Assembly (NCBI RefSeq): GCF_004364325.1
Contig: NZ_SOCP01000002.1
Span: forward strand, 1 to 64,000
DNA: 64,000 nucleotides
Direction: 5' to 3'
From: Actinophytocola oryzae
Lineage (GTDB): Bacteria; Actinomycetota; Actinomycetes; Mycobacteriales; Pseudonocardiaceae
A program made the position numbers and the translations under genes. Shown piece after piece: positions 51,320 to 60,147 of the stretch. The notes under the pieces were generated by a model. It was given only the letters and a program-made list of their open reading frames with translations, searched no databases and was not told the DNA's origin. Numbering within the stretch: the stretch's first letter is position 1; every line of letters begins with the position of its first letter.

Positions 51320-52779
51320 CAGCTGACGCTCTTGGTCTGGAGGTACTCCGCCAGCCCGAACTCACCCCACTCGCGGCCGAGACCGCTCTGCTTGTAGCCG
51401 CCGAAGGCGGCCCGGGGGTTGACGCCGCCACCGACGTTGACCGACACACTGCCCGTGCGCAGGCGGCTCGCGATCCCGTGCGCCGTCACGGTGTCCGCGC
51501 TCCAGACCGCACCGGACAGCCCGTACGGACTGTCGTTGGCGATCCGGACCGCCTCGTCGTCGGTCCGGAACGGGATGACGACGCCCACCGGGCCGAAGAT
51601 CTCCGTCCGCGCGATCGTCATCCCGTTGTGCACCCCGGTGAACAGGGTCGGTTCCAGGAAGTGTCCCTTGTCCAGGCCCGCGGGGCGGCCGCCGCCTGCC
51701 ACGAGGGTCGCGCCCTCCTCCTCGCCGGTGCGGATCAGCTTCTCCACCCTGTCCCGCTGTGCGGCGCTGATCAGCGGGCCCATCGTGGTGCCGGCCCGCG
51801 CGGGGTCGCCGACCTGGACGTGGGCGAGGCCCGCCTGGATCCGGTCGACCAGCTCGTCGTGGACGGACTCGTGGACGATCGTGCGGGTCAGCAGGGAGCA
51901 GCCCTGGCCCGCGTGGACGGTGATGCCGGCGAGCGCGGACCGGGCGGCGCCGTCGAGGTCGGCGTCCGCGCGGACGATGCTCGCCGACTTGCCGCCCAGC
52001 TCCAGGACGACCTTCTTGACCGACGCGGCGGCCTGCGCGTACACCGTGCGCCCCACGGTGTCGGACCCGGTGAAGCTGACCAGGTCGACCATGGGGTTCG
52101 TGGTCAGCTCCTGGCCTGCCTCCACACCGCCCGTGACCACGTTCAGCACGCCGGGCGGCAGGTCCACCGCGTCCGCGAAGTCGCCGATCAGCAACGACTC
52201 CAGCGGTGTTGCCGGCGCGGGCTTCAGCACGGCCGTGCAGCCGGCCGCCAGTGCCGGGATCAGCTTCATCATGCTGAGGAAGAACGGGAAGTTGTAGGCC
52301 GCGACCAGTGCGCACACGCCGTACGGTTCGCGCCGCAGCTGGCCCTGGGTGATGCCGGGGCCGGCGATCGTGGGTTCCATCGGACGTTCCCACGCGAACG
52401 CGGGCATCACGCGTTCCGCCATGTCCCGCAGGTGTGCCACCGGGATGCCCGTCTGGATGCTCTCCGCGATCGGCCGCACCGAGCCGGCCTCGGCCATGTT
52501 CACCGCGACCAGCTCGGACATCCGGCGCTCCATGGCCTCGGCCATGCGCAGCAGGACCGCCGCCCGCTCGGCGGGCCGCAGCCGCGGCCAGGGGCCGTCG
52601 TCGAACGCCCGGCGCGCCGAGGCGACCGCCGCGCGGACGTCGTCGACCGACGCCGAGGGCACCTCCGCGATCACCTCCTCCGTCGCGGGGTTGGTCACGA
52701 CCGTCCGCGAGCCCGAGGTGCCGTCGGTCCAGCCGCCGTCGATGTAGAGCTGCGAGGAGAACGAGTAGTCCGTCGGCAT
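51307..52779 (-). CDS. Aldehyde dehydrogenase
   Basis: A 490-aa NAD(P)-dependent aldehyde dehydrogenase. The cofactor strand region includes VSFTGSDTVGRTVY, the general-base Glu is in VLELGGKSASIV (about residue 259), and the catalytic Cys is in HAGQGCSLLTRTI (about 294). Length is normal. It oxidises an aldehyde to an acid, fitting a step before CoA activation. It is a single minus-strand gene with its own promoter region, which holds one copy of the 17-bp repeated element (52818-52834). Confidence 0.92.
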   Translation of the reverse strand: MPTDYSFSSQLYIDGGWTDGTSGSRTVVTNPATEEVIAEVPSASVDDVRAAVASARRAFDDGPWPRLRPAERAAVLLRMAEAMERRMSELVAVNMAEAGSVRPIAESIQTGIPVAHLRDMAERVMPAFAWERPMEPTIAGPGITQGQLRREPYGVCALVAAYNFPFFLSMMKLIPALAAGCTAVLKPAPATPLESLLIGDFADAVDLPPGVLNVVTGGVEAGQELTTNPMVDLVSFTGSDTVGRTVYAQAAASVKKVVLELGGKSASIVRADADLDGAARSALAGITVHAGQGCSLLTRTIVHESVHDELVDRIQAGLAHVQVGDPARAGTTMGPLISAAQRDRVEKLIRTGEEEGATLVAGGGRPAGLDKGHFLEPTLFTGVHNGMTIARTEIFGPVGVVIPFRTDDEAVRIANDSPYGLSGAVWSADTVTAHGIASRLRTGSVSVNVGGGVNPRAAFGGYKQSGLGREWGEFGLAEYLQTKSVSWAAR

Positions 52780-53210
52780 CGCCGAGCCTCCCGGGCGTTG
52801 AGGTCTTGTCCAATATTGAGGATACTTATTTGTGTCAAGCCACGGCCGTAGTGTGAGTGAGGCTCAAGCTTGCTGTCCGGTACTGTCGATCGCGGCAAAT
52901 ATAAGGTTACTCTTCCCGGGGTTGGTCGGCAGAGTCGATCCCTGGCGCCATCAGGTCGGTCGCCGCGCCCGCGAGGCGGGCGGCGCCCGCTGGGTGCTCC
53001 GTGCCGGCGACCCCGACTCCTCGTCGGCGCTACAGTGGAGATCCGTTCGGAGTCTGGTACCCCCGTCCTCACCTGGACCCGCATGATCGATCCCGTCCCC
53101 CAGGCCCCGGTCCCGGGCGGTCGCCGCGTCCGAGGGCCGCACCGGACGGCGCCGTCGCCGTCGTGGGGCGTGTTCGCGGCGCCGGAGGCGAGTTCCACGC
53201 AGGAGATCGG
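52780..53210. other. Divergent intergenic region with repeated element
   Basis: 431 bases between the aldehyde dehydrogenase and the CaiB-type gene. The left 150 bases are AT-richer and hold the 17-bp element and likely the aldehyde dehydrogenase promoter. A 114-codon frame (52870-53214) ends in a GTGA overlap with the CaiB-type start, but it has no family resemblance and a biased, Arg/Pro-rich composition, so it is not called. Confidence 0.4.
52818..52834. promoter_or_regulatory. 17-bp repeated promoter element, copy A
   Basis: GAGGATACTTATTTGTG, 39 bases upstream of the aldehyde dehydrogenase start. Eleven bases (ACTTATTTGTG) are identical to the copy before the KstD-like gene at 60148. 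Related copies lie at 59989-60005 and 63613-63629. It is a candidate operator shared across the island. Confidence 0.5.
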
Positions 53211-54395
53211 GTGACTGTCCACGACGAGACCGGGAACGACACCGTGGGGCGCGTGCGGGACTGGGCGCGCAGCGGGGTGGCCGAGCTGACCGGTTCGGCC
53301 GCCGGACCACCGCTGGTGCCGCCGGGCCGGGCCGCCACGCTCGCGCGTGAGGTCGCCCTGCGGTGCGGGTTTCCCGTCGACGGCGCCCGGCTGCTGTCGG
53401 AGCGTGCCGCGTTCACCGGCGGCCGTCGCCTCGGTCCGGTCTCGGTCGGCGGGAGCTGCCGGATCCTGCCGACCGGGGACGGCTGGGCGGCGGTCTCCTG
53501 TGCCCGGCCCGACGACCCGGCGCTGTTGGGCGCGCTGGTCGGCGCGGAGCTGCCCACCGATCCGTGGCCGGCGGTCGCCGCGTGGCTGAGCGGCCGGTCG
53601 GGGGACGAACTCGTCGCCCGAGCCACCATGCTCGGGGTCGCCGCGGGCGTGGTCCGCGCCCCCGCGGCGACGACCCCGCCCTCGCCGGGAACGCCGCGTT
53701 CGGTCGCCGGTCTGCGCGTGGTGGACTTCACCGCGCTCTGGGCCGGTCCGTTGTGCGCGCACCTGCTGGGGCTCCTCGGTGCCGACGTGGTCAAGGTCGA
53801 GACGCCCCGACGCCCGGACGGCGCCCGGCTCGGCAACCCGGCCTTCTACCGCCTACTGCACGGCGGACACCGGTCGGTCGTCCTCGACCCGGACATCCCC
53901 GAGGAGCGCCGCGCGCTGGCCCGGCTCGTCGACTCGGCGGACATCGTGCTGGAGGCGTCGCGCCCGCGAGCGCTGGCGCGCTTCGGCCTCGACGCCGCCG
54001 CGTCGGCCGCCTCGGGAACGGTCTGGGTGTCGATCACCGCGTACGGCCGGGACTCCGACCGGGTGGGTTTCGGCGACGACGTGGCCGCGGCGAACGGCCT
54101 CGTGGTCCATGGCGAGGACGGCACGCCGTACTTCTGCGGCGACGCGATAGCCGATCCGCTGACCGGCCTCGTCGCGGCCGAACTCGCCATGACCGCGCCG
54201 AGAGACGGCGCCGGCGTGCTGTACGACCTCGCGATGGCCGACGTGGTCGCGTCCACGGTGGACGCGACCGGCCGCGGGGCACCCGTGCCCGCAGGCGTGC
54301 CGGTCGCTTCGCCGACGCCGAGGGCCTCCCGCGTCCCCGCCGCGCCGGGCGGCGCGCACACGGCGGAAGTGTTGCGGGAGCTGGGGTGCGCGTGA
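53211..54395 (+). CDS. CaiB/BaiF-type CoA-transferase, rearranged layout
   Basis: A 394-aa protein. Residues about 165-360 are the N-terminal Rossmann part of a class-III CoA-transferase (GLRVVDFTALWAGPLCAHLL, LGADVVKVETPRRPDGAR), with an Asp in the catalytic-type segment YDLAMADVV. Residues 1-160 resemble the C-terminal part of the same family (ARATMLGVAAGVVRAP). The order is therefore a partial first unit followed by a shortened second unit, a trimmed version of the tandem protein at 38328. The GTG at 53211 has an ideal AGGAGA site. Activity is uncertain. Confidence 0.75.
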   Translation: MTVHDETGNDTVGRVRDWARSGVAELTGSAAGPPLVPPGRAATLAREVALRCGFPVDGARLLSERAAFTGGRRLGPVSVGGSCRILPTGDGWAAVSCARPDDPALLGALVGAELPTDPWPAVAAWLSGRSGDELVARATMLGVAAGVVRAPAATTPPSPGTPRSVAGLRVVDFTALWAGPLCAHLLGLLGADVVKVETPRRPDGARLGNPAFYRLLHGGHRSVVLDPDIPEERRALARLVDSADIVLEASRPRALARFGLDAAASAASGTVWVSITAYGRDSDRVGFGDDVAAANGLVVHGEDGTPYFCGDAIADPLTGLVAAELAMTAPRDGAGVLYDLAMADVVASTVDATGRGAPVPAGVPVASPTPRASRVPAAPGGAHTAEVLRELGCA

Positions 54396-54489
54396 CCGGC
54401 CCGCGCGCGACCCCCGTCCGGGGCGAGGTGGTGGCCGGCGGCTGATCCCGACAGACGACCACTTCCGAGGACACATGGAGAGACGGGAC

Positions 54490-55347
54490 ATGAACGAGTA
54501 CGAACAGATCCGCTACGAGCTCGACGACGGCGTCCTCACCGTCACGTTGCACCGGCCGGACCGGCTCAACGCCTTCACGGTGACGATGGCCGACGAGCTG
54601 ATCAGCGCCTTCGACCACGCCGACAACGACGACGACGTGCGTGCCGTCGTGCTGACCGGCGCCGGCCGTGGCTTCTGCGCCGGCGCGGACCTGGGCTCCG
54701 GGGCCACCACCTTCGACTACGAGGACGGCGCCGCCCATCGCGACGACGGCGGGCGCGTCTCGCTGCGGATCCTCGACTCGATGAAGCCCGTGATCGTGGC
54801 GTTCAACGGCCCGGCGGTCGGCATCGGCGTCACCATGACCCTGGCCGCGGACATCCGGCTGGCGTCGGCGGACGCGCGGTTCGGCTTCGTCTTCGCCCGT
54901 CGCGGCATCGTGCTCGAGGCGGCGTCGAGCTGGTTCCTGCCCCGGCTCGTCGGGATCAGCCAGGCGCTGGAGTGGGCGGCGACCGGCCGGGTCTTCGACG
55001 CGGAGGAGGCGTGCCGCGGCGGCCTGGTCCGGTCGGTGCACCCACCCGAGGAGCTGCTGCCCGCCGCCTACGCGCTGGCCCGCGAGATCGCCGACAACAC
55101 CGCCCCGGTCTCCGTCGCGCTCAACCGCCAGATGCTGTGGCGCATGCTCGCCGCCGACCACCCGATGACGGCCCACATGCTGGACTCCCGCGTGATGCAG
55201 TCCCGTGGCGCCTCGCCGGACGCGAAGGAGGGCGTCACGGCGTTCCTCGAGAAGCGGCCGGCCCGGTTCCCCGACCGCGTGTCGGCGGACATGCCCCGGT
55301 TCTACCCGTGGTGGCCCGCCCGGCCGTTCCAGCCCTGGGGCTCCTGA
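54490..55347 (+). CDS. Enoyl-CoA hydratase
   Basis: A 285-aa crotonase-family protein. The oxyanion-hole region is TGAGRGFCAGADLGSG; then come AFNGPAVGIGVTMTLAADIR and FARRGIVLEAASSWFLPRLVG, in which the Glu aligns with a catalytic Glu of hydratases. It would hydrate a trans-2-enoyl-CoA during beta-oxidation. It ends FYPWWPARPFQPWGS, a Trp/Pro-rich tail. The ATG at 54490 (after GGAGAGACGGGAC) is preferred to the one five codons earlier. It follows the CaiB-type gene and is closed by a strong terminator. Confidence 0.9.
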   Translation: MNEYEQIRYELDDGVLTVTLHRPDRLNAFTVTMADELISAFDHADNDDDVRAVVLTGAGRGFCAGADLGSGATTFDYEDGAAHRDDGGRVSLRILDSMKPVIVAFNGPAVGIGVTMTLAADIRLASADARFGFVFARRGIVLEAASSWFLPRLVGISQALEWAATGRVFDAEEACRGGLVRSVHPPEELLPAAYALAREIADNTAPVSVALNRQMLWRMLAADHPMTAHMLDSRVMQSRGASPDAKEGVTAFLEKRPARFPDRVSADMPRFYPWWPARPFQPWGS

Positions 55348-55357
55348 GCGGGAAAGG

Positions 55358-55392
55358 CGGAAAGGCCGGGGCCCTCACCACCGGCCTTTCCG
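55358..55392. terminator. Bidirectional terminator hairpin
   Basis: CGGAAAGGCCGG (55358-55369) and CCGGCCTTTCCG (55381-55392) form a perfect 12-bp stem with an 11-nt loop, exactly between two convergent genes. The A- and T-runs inside the stem suit termination in both directions. Confidence 0.8.
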
Positions 55393-55400
55393 CGTCCTGG

Positions 55401-56261
55401 TCAGAACTGCGGCTGCTGCGGGCGGCGCTTGACGATCGCCCCCGCGTCGATGCGCAGCTGCGCGCCCGTGATGAAGCGCGACTCGTCCGACACGAGGAAC
55501 AGCACCGCGTCCGCGACGTCGGTCGGCTCGACGTAGGGCAGCCCCATCGCCGTCATGACCTCGAACGCCTCCAGGACGTCCTCGCGCGCCGGGTTGTCGA
55601 GGTCCGGGCGGAACTCCCGGTACATCGGGTCGCTGTTGAGCATCGGCGTGTTGGTGTTCGTCGGGTGCACGGCGTTCGCCCGGATCCGGCGTGGCGCGAG
55701 GGTGGCGGCCAGGTCGTTGACGAACGACGCCACCGTGCGCTTCGCGAACGAGTAGCCGAGCTTGCCGAAGTCCTGGCTCCCGGTGCTCGACGGCGGCATC
55801 AGCGCCGCGACGGAGCCGGTCGCCACGATCGAGCCGCCGTCCGCCAGGTGCGGCAGCGCCGCGTCGACCGTGTGCACGATGCCGTTGAAGTTCACCGTGA
55901 CCGCGTCGAGGAAGGCCTGCGCGTTCCCCACGGCGCCGATCGGCGCGATGCCCGCCTGCGCCACCACGGCGTCGAGCCTGCCCAGCTCCGCGACGCCGTC
56001 GGCCACCGCGGCCTTCAGCGCCGCCGGGTCGCGCACGTCCAGTGTCCGCGTCACGACCCGGCGGTCCAGCTTCTCGATCTGGCGGGCGGTCTCGTCGAGG
56101 TCCTCCGGCACGGCCAGGGGATAGCCCACGCTGTCGATCTGCGCGCAGAGATCGACGGCGATGACGTTCGCGCCCTCCTCGGCGAGCCGCAGCGCGTGAG
56201 CACGTCCCTGACCGCGTGCCGCACCCGTGATGAGGACGACCTTGTCCTGTACCCGACCCAT
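55401..56261 (-). CDS. Mycofactocin-coupled SDR oxidoreductase
   Basis: A 286-aa short-chain dehydrogenase of the mycofactocin-coupled type: LITGAARGQGRAHALRLAEE, IAVDLCAQIDSVGYPLA and the long insert before TLDVRDPAAL are characteristic. The catalytic pair is in GYSFAKRTV. In this subfamily NAD is held tightly and electrons pass to mycofactocin. It would oxidise an alcohol of the pathway. The ATG at 56261 follows AAAGGAGACC. It is the last gene of a five-gene hsa-like operon running leftward from 59934. No mycofactocin biosynthesis gene lies in this window. Confidence 0.85.
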   Translation of the reverse strand: MGRVQDKVVLITGAARGQGRAHALRLAEEGANVIAVDLCAQIDSVGYPLAVPEDLDETARQIEKLDRRVVTRTLDVRDPAALKAAVADGVAELGRLDAVVAQAGIAPIGAVGNAQAFLDAVTVNFNGIVHTVDAALPHLADGGSIVATGSVAALMPPSSTGSQDFGKLGYSFAKRTVASFVNDLAATLAPRRIRANAVHPTNTNTPMLNSDPMYREFRPDLDNPAREDVLEAFEVMTAMGLPYVEPTDVADAVLFLVSDESRFITGAQLRIDAGAIVKRRPQQPQF

Positions 56262-56281
56262 CCGGGTCTCCTTTCTGGTGG

Positions 56282-56812
56282 CTAGAAACCGGCGAGCCGA
56301 TCCAGCAGCAGCGCCGTGGTGGAGAAGTAGTCGCCGTACCCGCCGCGGAAGAACAGCAGCGGGGTCTTGGGTGAGGAGACCCGGAGGTCGCGCACGCGGC
56401 CGACGGCGAGGTGGTGGTCGCCCAGCTCGACGATCTTCTCGACGTCGCAGTCGACCCACGCGACGATGCCGGCGAGCACCGGGTTGCCCATCGGGGACCG
56501 CGTCCACTCCACCCCGTCGAACTTGGCCGGCCCGCCGGTGGCCATCTTCCGGCTCAGCACCTCCTGGTCGGCCGCGAGCACGTTGGCGCAGTAGCGGCCC
56601 GACTCGCGGATGTGCCCGAAGCTGAACGAGGAACGGTCGGCGAGGAACGACACGAGGGGTGGTTCGAGGGAGACGGAGGTGAAGGTGCCCACGATCATCC
56701 CGGCCGGGCTGCCGTCCGGCCGGGTGGTCGTCACCGCGACCACGCTCGTCGGCAGGTTCCCCAGCACGTCGCGGAAGTGCCTGCCGTCGAAGGTGCCGTC
56801 CAGCGAGTCCAT
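56282..56812 (-). CDS. hsaB: Flavin reductase, HsaB-like
   Basis: A 176-aa FMN-binding flavin reductase (HpaC/HsaB type): FRDVLGNLPTSVVAVTTTRP, VGTFTSVSLEPPLVSFLADR, GRYCANVLAADQEVLSRKM. It reduces free flavin with NADH and supplies it to the partner oxygenase HsaA encoded just upstream. The ATG at 56812 has GAGGGGGC ahead; a GTG at 56827 overlapping the hsaA-like stop (GTGA) is an alternative. In actinomycetes HsaAB hydroxylates the phenolic ring A product of steroid breakdown. Confidence 0.82.
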   Translation of the reverse strand: MDSLDGTFDGRHFRDVLGNLPTSVVAVTTTRPDGSPAGMIVGTFTSVSLEPPLVSFLADRSSFSFGHIRESGRYCANVLAADQEVLSRKMATGGPAKFDGVEWTRSPMGNPVLAGIVAWVDCDVEKIVELGDHHLAVGRVRDLRVSSPKTPLLFFRGGYGDYFSTTALLLDRLAGF

Positions 56813-56823
56813 CTCCCGCCCCC

Positions 56824-58005
56824 TCACACCAGGATCCGCATCGGCGGTGGCAGCTCCAGGTCCATCTGCGTCAGCGCGTTGGCGTGATAGGCGACGCCGG
56901 GCACGTGGATCATGTGCTGCAGACCGACGTGCGCGTCCCGCCAGAACCGCTGGAGCGGGTTGTCGCGGCGGATCACGTTGCCGCCGGAACGGGCGAAGAT
57001 CTCGTCGACGGCGGAGACCGCGCGCCACGCGCAGCGGACCTGGTTGCGCCGCACGTCCGACCGGTCCGAGAGCGTCACCTCCCGGCCCGCCTCCAGCAGG
57101 TCGTGGAGCCTGCTGATGCCGTCGACCAGCTGCACCCGGGAGGCCTGGATCTCCGCCGCGGCCTCGCCGGTCGCGGACAGCACGTACGGGTCGTCGCGGA
57201 TCTGGACACCGGTCACCGCGACCCGGTCACGTTGCTGGCTCACGTGCGCGGCGAGGGCACCCTCGCAGATCCCGACGACGGCCGCGGTGATGCCGAGCGG
57301 GAACATCGCCGCGAACGGCAGGCGGTACAACGACCCCGTCACGCCGTGCCTGCCGGCGGCCTGGCCCTCCTGGATGTCCTCCTGCCGGATCGTCCGGTAC
57401 TCGGGGACGAACGCGTCCCTGACGACCACGTCCTTGCTGCCGGTGCCGGACAGGCCGATCACGTCCCAGGTGCCGTCGAGGATCTCGTAGTCCGAGCGGG
57501 GCAGCACCACGTGCAGCACGGACGGCGGCATCTTCGGCTTGCCCTTGCCGTCACCGACCATGGCACCGAGGAAGTCCCACTCGCAGTGGTCGGCCCCGGA
57601 GGAGAACGGCCACCGTCCGTTGAGGACGTAACCGCCGTCGACGGGCTCGGCGATGCCGTTCGGCATGTAGGGCGACGCGATCCAGGTGTCCGGGTTCTCG
57701 CCCCAGATCTCCTGCGCCAGCCGGGGGTCCATCTGCGCGGCCTCCCACGGGTGGACGCCGACCACCCCGCACACCCAGCCCGCGGCCCCGTCGAACCGCG
57801 CGACCGCCATCACGGCCTCCGCGAAGTCCCTCGGGTGCGCGGCGTAGCCGCCGAACTTGGCGGGCTGCAACAACCTCAGCACCCCGGAGGAACGCAGCAG
57901 GTCCACCGTCTCGGCCGAGAGCGTGCCGAGACGCTCGTTCTCGTCGGCCAGCGCCGCCAGCTTCGGTCCGATCTCCTCGACGTGGCGGACCACCTCGTGC
58001 GTCAT
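56824..58005 (-). CDS. hsaA: Flavin-dependent monooxygenase, HsaA-like
   Basis: A 393-aa oxygenase of the acyl-CoA-dehydrogenase-fold class D monooxygenases. Blocks shared with 3-HSA hydroxylase HsaA are LLRSSGVLRLLQPAKFGGY, FDGAAGWVCGVVGVHPW, SSGADHCEWDFLGAMV, WDVIGLSGTGSKDVVV and the C-terminal PLQRFWRDAHVGLQHM. It uses reduced flavin from HsaB and oxygen to hydroxylate a phenol ortho to its OH, making a catechol for the extradiol dioxygenase. The start overlaps the hsaD-like stop by four bases (ATGA). The true substrate may differ from 3-HSA. Confidence 0.88.
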   Translation of the reverse strand: MTHEVVRHVEEIGPKLAALADENERLGTLSAETVDLLRSSGVLRLLQPAKFGGYAAHPRDFAEAVMAVARFDGAAGWVCGVVGVHPWEAAQMDPRLAQEIWGENPDTWIASPYMPNGIAEPVDGGYVLNGRWPFSSGADHCEWDFLGAMVGDGKGKPKMPPSVLHVVLPRSDYEILDGTWDVIGLSGTGSKDVVVRDAFVPEYRTIRQEDIQEGQAAGRHGVTGSLYRLPFAAMFPLGITAAVVGICEGALAAHVSQQRDRVAVTGVQIRDDPYVLSATGEAAAEIQASRVQLVDGISRLHDLLEAGREVTLSDRSDVRRNQVRCAWRAVSAVDEIFARSGGNVIRRDNPLQRFWRDAHVGLQHMIHVPGVAYHANALTQMDLELPPPMRILV

Positions 58006-58895
58006 GCCCGCACCTCCTGTTCCCGCGTGCCGTCGCCGGTCGCGGACTCCTTGCGGGTGAGGAACTCGGTCACCACCCGCTCGAAGTCGGTCTTGCGTTC
58101 GATCTGTATCCAGTGGCCGCAGCGGGAGAAGGTGTGCAGCTCGACGTTGGGCAGCCAGCGGGTCGCGAAGTGGGCCTGGTCGTAGGGGAGCATGCGGTCG
58201 TCGCGCCCCCAGAGCAGCAACGTCGGGGTGGTGACGGTCGACGCCCGCGTCCACAAGGGAGGAGTGGTCGCCGCCTGGGGGTTGAACATCGAACCGAAGA
58301 TCGCCCTGGTCCGGTCGAGCACGCCGTCGGCCGTCGCGTTGCGCAGCCGTTCGTCGACCAGCTCGTCGGTGATCCTGGTGTGGTCGAACACCATCGTCCG
58401 CAACCAGCCGACCATGCGTTCCCGCGTCGGTTCCCCGAGGAACTCGAACAGCCGCTGGAAGCCCTCGCTCGGTTCGGTCTGGAAGATCCCGACGGACAGG
58501 CCGCCCGAACCCATCAACGCCATCCTGCGCACCCGCTCCGGTGCGGCCACCGCCAGCTCCGCGGCGACCGCGCCGCCCATCGAGTTGCCGACGAACACGG
58601 CCGACTCGAAGCCCAGTTCGTCCATCAGCCTGGCGATCCAGCGGGCGGCGACGCGCGGGTAGGCGTCGTCGAGCGGCGGCAGGCCGGTGCCGCCGAACCC
58701 AGGCAGGTCGGGCATCACCGTGCGGAACCGTTCGGCGAACACGGGCAGGTTGTCCCGGAAGTTCGACCAGGCCGTCACCCCCGGGCCCGACCCGTGCAGC
58801 ATGATCAGCGGCTCGCCGTCACCGGCCACGTGGTAGGCGAAGGGGACCCCGTCGATGACCTTGGTCGTCTGCGCCGACTCGATCGTCCAGCTCAC
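58002..58895 (-). CDS. hsaD: Meta-cleavage-product hydrolase, HsaD-like
   Basis: A 297-aa alpha/beta hydrolase. The oxyanion motif is HGSGPGVTAW (34-43), the nucleophile Ser105 is in GNSMGG, the acid Asp is in WGRDDRM (about 232) and the base His261 is in RCGHWIQIE. These match C-C bond hydrolases HsaD/BphD. It splits the ring-opened product of the neighbouring dioxygenase into an acid and a dienoate. It is translationally coupled to hsaA. A family-normal length and intact triad suggest it is active. Confidence 0.88.
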   Translation of the reverse strand: MSWTIESAQTTKVIDGVPFAYHVAGDGEPLIMLHGSGPGVTAWSNFRDNLPVFAERFRTVMPDLPGFGGTGLPPLDDAYPRVAARWIARLMDELGFESAVFVGNSMGGAVAAELAVAAPERVRRMALMGSGGLSVGIFQTEPSEGFQRLFEFLGEPTRERMVGWLRTMVFDHTRITDELVDERLRNATADGVLDRTRAIFGSMFNPQAATTPPLWTRASTVTTPTLLLWGRDDRMLPYDQAHFATRWLPNVELHTFSRCGHWIQIERKTDFERVVTEFLTRKESATGDGTREQEVRA

Positions 58896-58935
58896 GCCGC
58901 CACCTCGATCGCTCCGTCGCGCCGGAAAGCTCCGC

Positions 58936-59934
58936 TCACCGGACCAGCCCCGCCGACGGGGAGGTGGACAGGAACGCGCCGCCGGGGCCGACGTCGAGGA
59001 CGTCGCCGTACCAGGTCTGGCCGTACTCCAACTCGGGCAGCTTCCACTCGAGGGCCTGCCAGTCCGGGTCGAAGATGTGGTAGCCGCCGGAGTACAGCTC
59101 GATCCGGTGGCCCGATCCGGGGTCGTGGACGTAGAGGTACATGGCCTGGCCGATGCCGTGCTTGCCGGGACCGTGGCCGTAGGCGATGTCGAGGTCGCGG
59201 ATCTCGTCCGCCGCGGTGAGGACGTCGTGGAAGTTCTCGACGTTGAACGCCACGTGGTGGAACTGGGCGTTCTGCCCCTCGGCGCTCACGCCGATCGCCA
59301 GGTCGTGCACCTGGGAGGTCACCGAAAGCCAGGACGCCAACATGATGTCGGGCGCCTGCGGCAGCCTGGCGAACTCCCGGCGTCTGAAGCCCAGCTCGGT
59401 GCGCAGCCAGGACTCGGCCTGGTTGACCGTGGCCGGAGACGTCTGCAGGTTGATGTGGTCGAGCCTGCGCACCCCGAGCCCTCGGCGACGTGAGCTGTTG
59501 CTCGGCATCTTCGAGCGAATGGACTCGTCGGCCAGCGGCTTGTCGATGTCGTAGTACAGCTCGAACGGGTGCTCGCTGCCCGGCACGAGGAACCGGACGG
59601 CCTCGCCGCGGCCCGCCTCCTGCCCCGACGACAGCTCCACCGTCTTCATGCCCTGGTCCTCGAACTGCTTGTTGAACAGCTCGACGTCCTGGCGCCGCTT
59701 GACGCGGAACCCGTAGGAGTTCACGCGGGCCTCGTCCTGCTGGGTCAGCACGAGGGAGTGGTGGACCAGCTCCTGGTACCCGCGGAGGTAGGCGACGCCG
59801 TCGACCTGTTCGACGACCTCCATGCCGAGCAGGTCGCGGAAGAACCAGAGGGAACGCTCGAGATCCGGTGTACCCAGGTCGATGGTGCCGGCATGGGCGA
59901 CCTGTGGCCCCGGGTCGTAGTCGGGTTGGGTCAT
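58936..59934 (-). CDS. Extradiol ring-cleavage dioxygenase (VOC fold)
   Basis: A 332-aa type-I extradiol dioxygenase with two vicinal-oxygen-chelate domains. The Fe(II) ligands are His160 (RRLDHINLQT), His227 (FHHVAFNV) and Glu279 (GHRIELYSGGY). It opens catechol-type rings next to the two hydroxyls. It holds the place of HsaC in the operon, but the N-terminus (TPDLERSLWFFRDLLGMEVV) is closer to catechol 2,3-dioxygenases (XylE-like) than to HsaC/BphC, so hsaC is not assigned. The ATG at 59934 follows GAAGGAGAG. It is the first gene of the hsa-like operon. Confidence 0.87.
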   Translation of the reverse strand: MTQPDYDPGPQVAHAGTIDLGTPDLERSLWFFRDLLGMEVVEQVDGVAYLRGYQELVHHSLVLTQQDEARVNSYGFRVKRRQDVELFNKQFEDQGMKTVELSSGQEAGRGEAVRFLVPGSEHPFELYYDIDKPLADESIRSKMPSNSSRRRGLGVRRLDHINLQTSPATVNQAESWLRTELGFRRREFARLPQAPDIMLASWLSVTSQVHDLAIGVSAEGQNAQFHHVAFNVENFHDVLTAADEIRDLDIAYGHGPGKHGIGQAMYLYVHDPGSGHRIELYSGGYHIFDPDWQALEWKLPELEYGQTWYGDVLDVGPGGAFLSTSPSAGLVR

Positions 59935-59988
59935 CAGCACTCTCCTTCGAGCGGTTTGCACTCCAGTATGGGCGACTCGACGACAGAA

Positions 59989-60005
59989 GAGTATCCCTAT
60001 TTGAC
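59989..60005. promoter_or_regulatory. 17-bp repeated promoter element, copy C
   Basis: GAGTATCCCTATTTGAC, 55 bases upstream of the extradiol dioxygenase start; the most divergent of four copies of this element. It may control the hsa-like operon. Confidence 0.35.
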
Positions 60006-60120
60006 CATTGACACGATCGTTGCCGCGGCGCACGATCCGTTACGCGACAGGCAATAAATGCTGATGCGGCAAGCGTGACCGAGTTCTAGCGAAGTGTTTT
60101 TCGCTCAAAATGCTAAAAAT

Positions 60121-60137
60121 GAGTCCACTTATTTGTG
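60121..60137. promoter_or_regulatory. 17-bp repeated promoter element, copy D
   Basis: GAGTCCACTTATTTGTG, ten bases before the KstD-like ATG at 60148, so close that a bound regulator would block the start of the mRNA or translation. Its ACTTATTTGTG part is identical to copy A at 52818. Confidence 0.5.
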
Positions 60138-60147
60138 AGAGGTAGCG

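Noticed and set aside
52870..53214. 114-codon frame ending in a GTGA overlap with the CaiB-type start
   Set aside because: Composition is Pro/Arg-rich and unlike coding sequence of the neighbours; the overlap is probably chance.
58936..59934. Naming the dioxygenase gene hsaC
   Set aside because: Its position fits, but the N-terminal domain is closer to catechol 2,3-dioxygenases, so the symbol was withheld.
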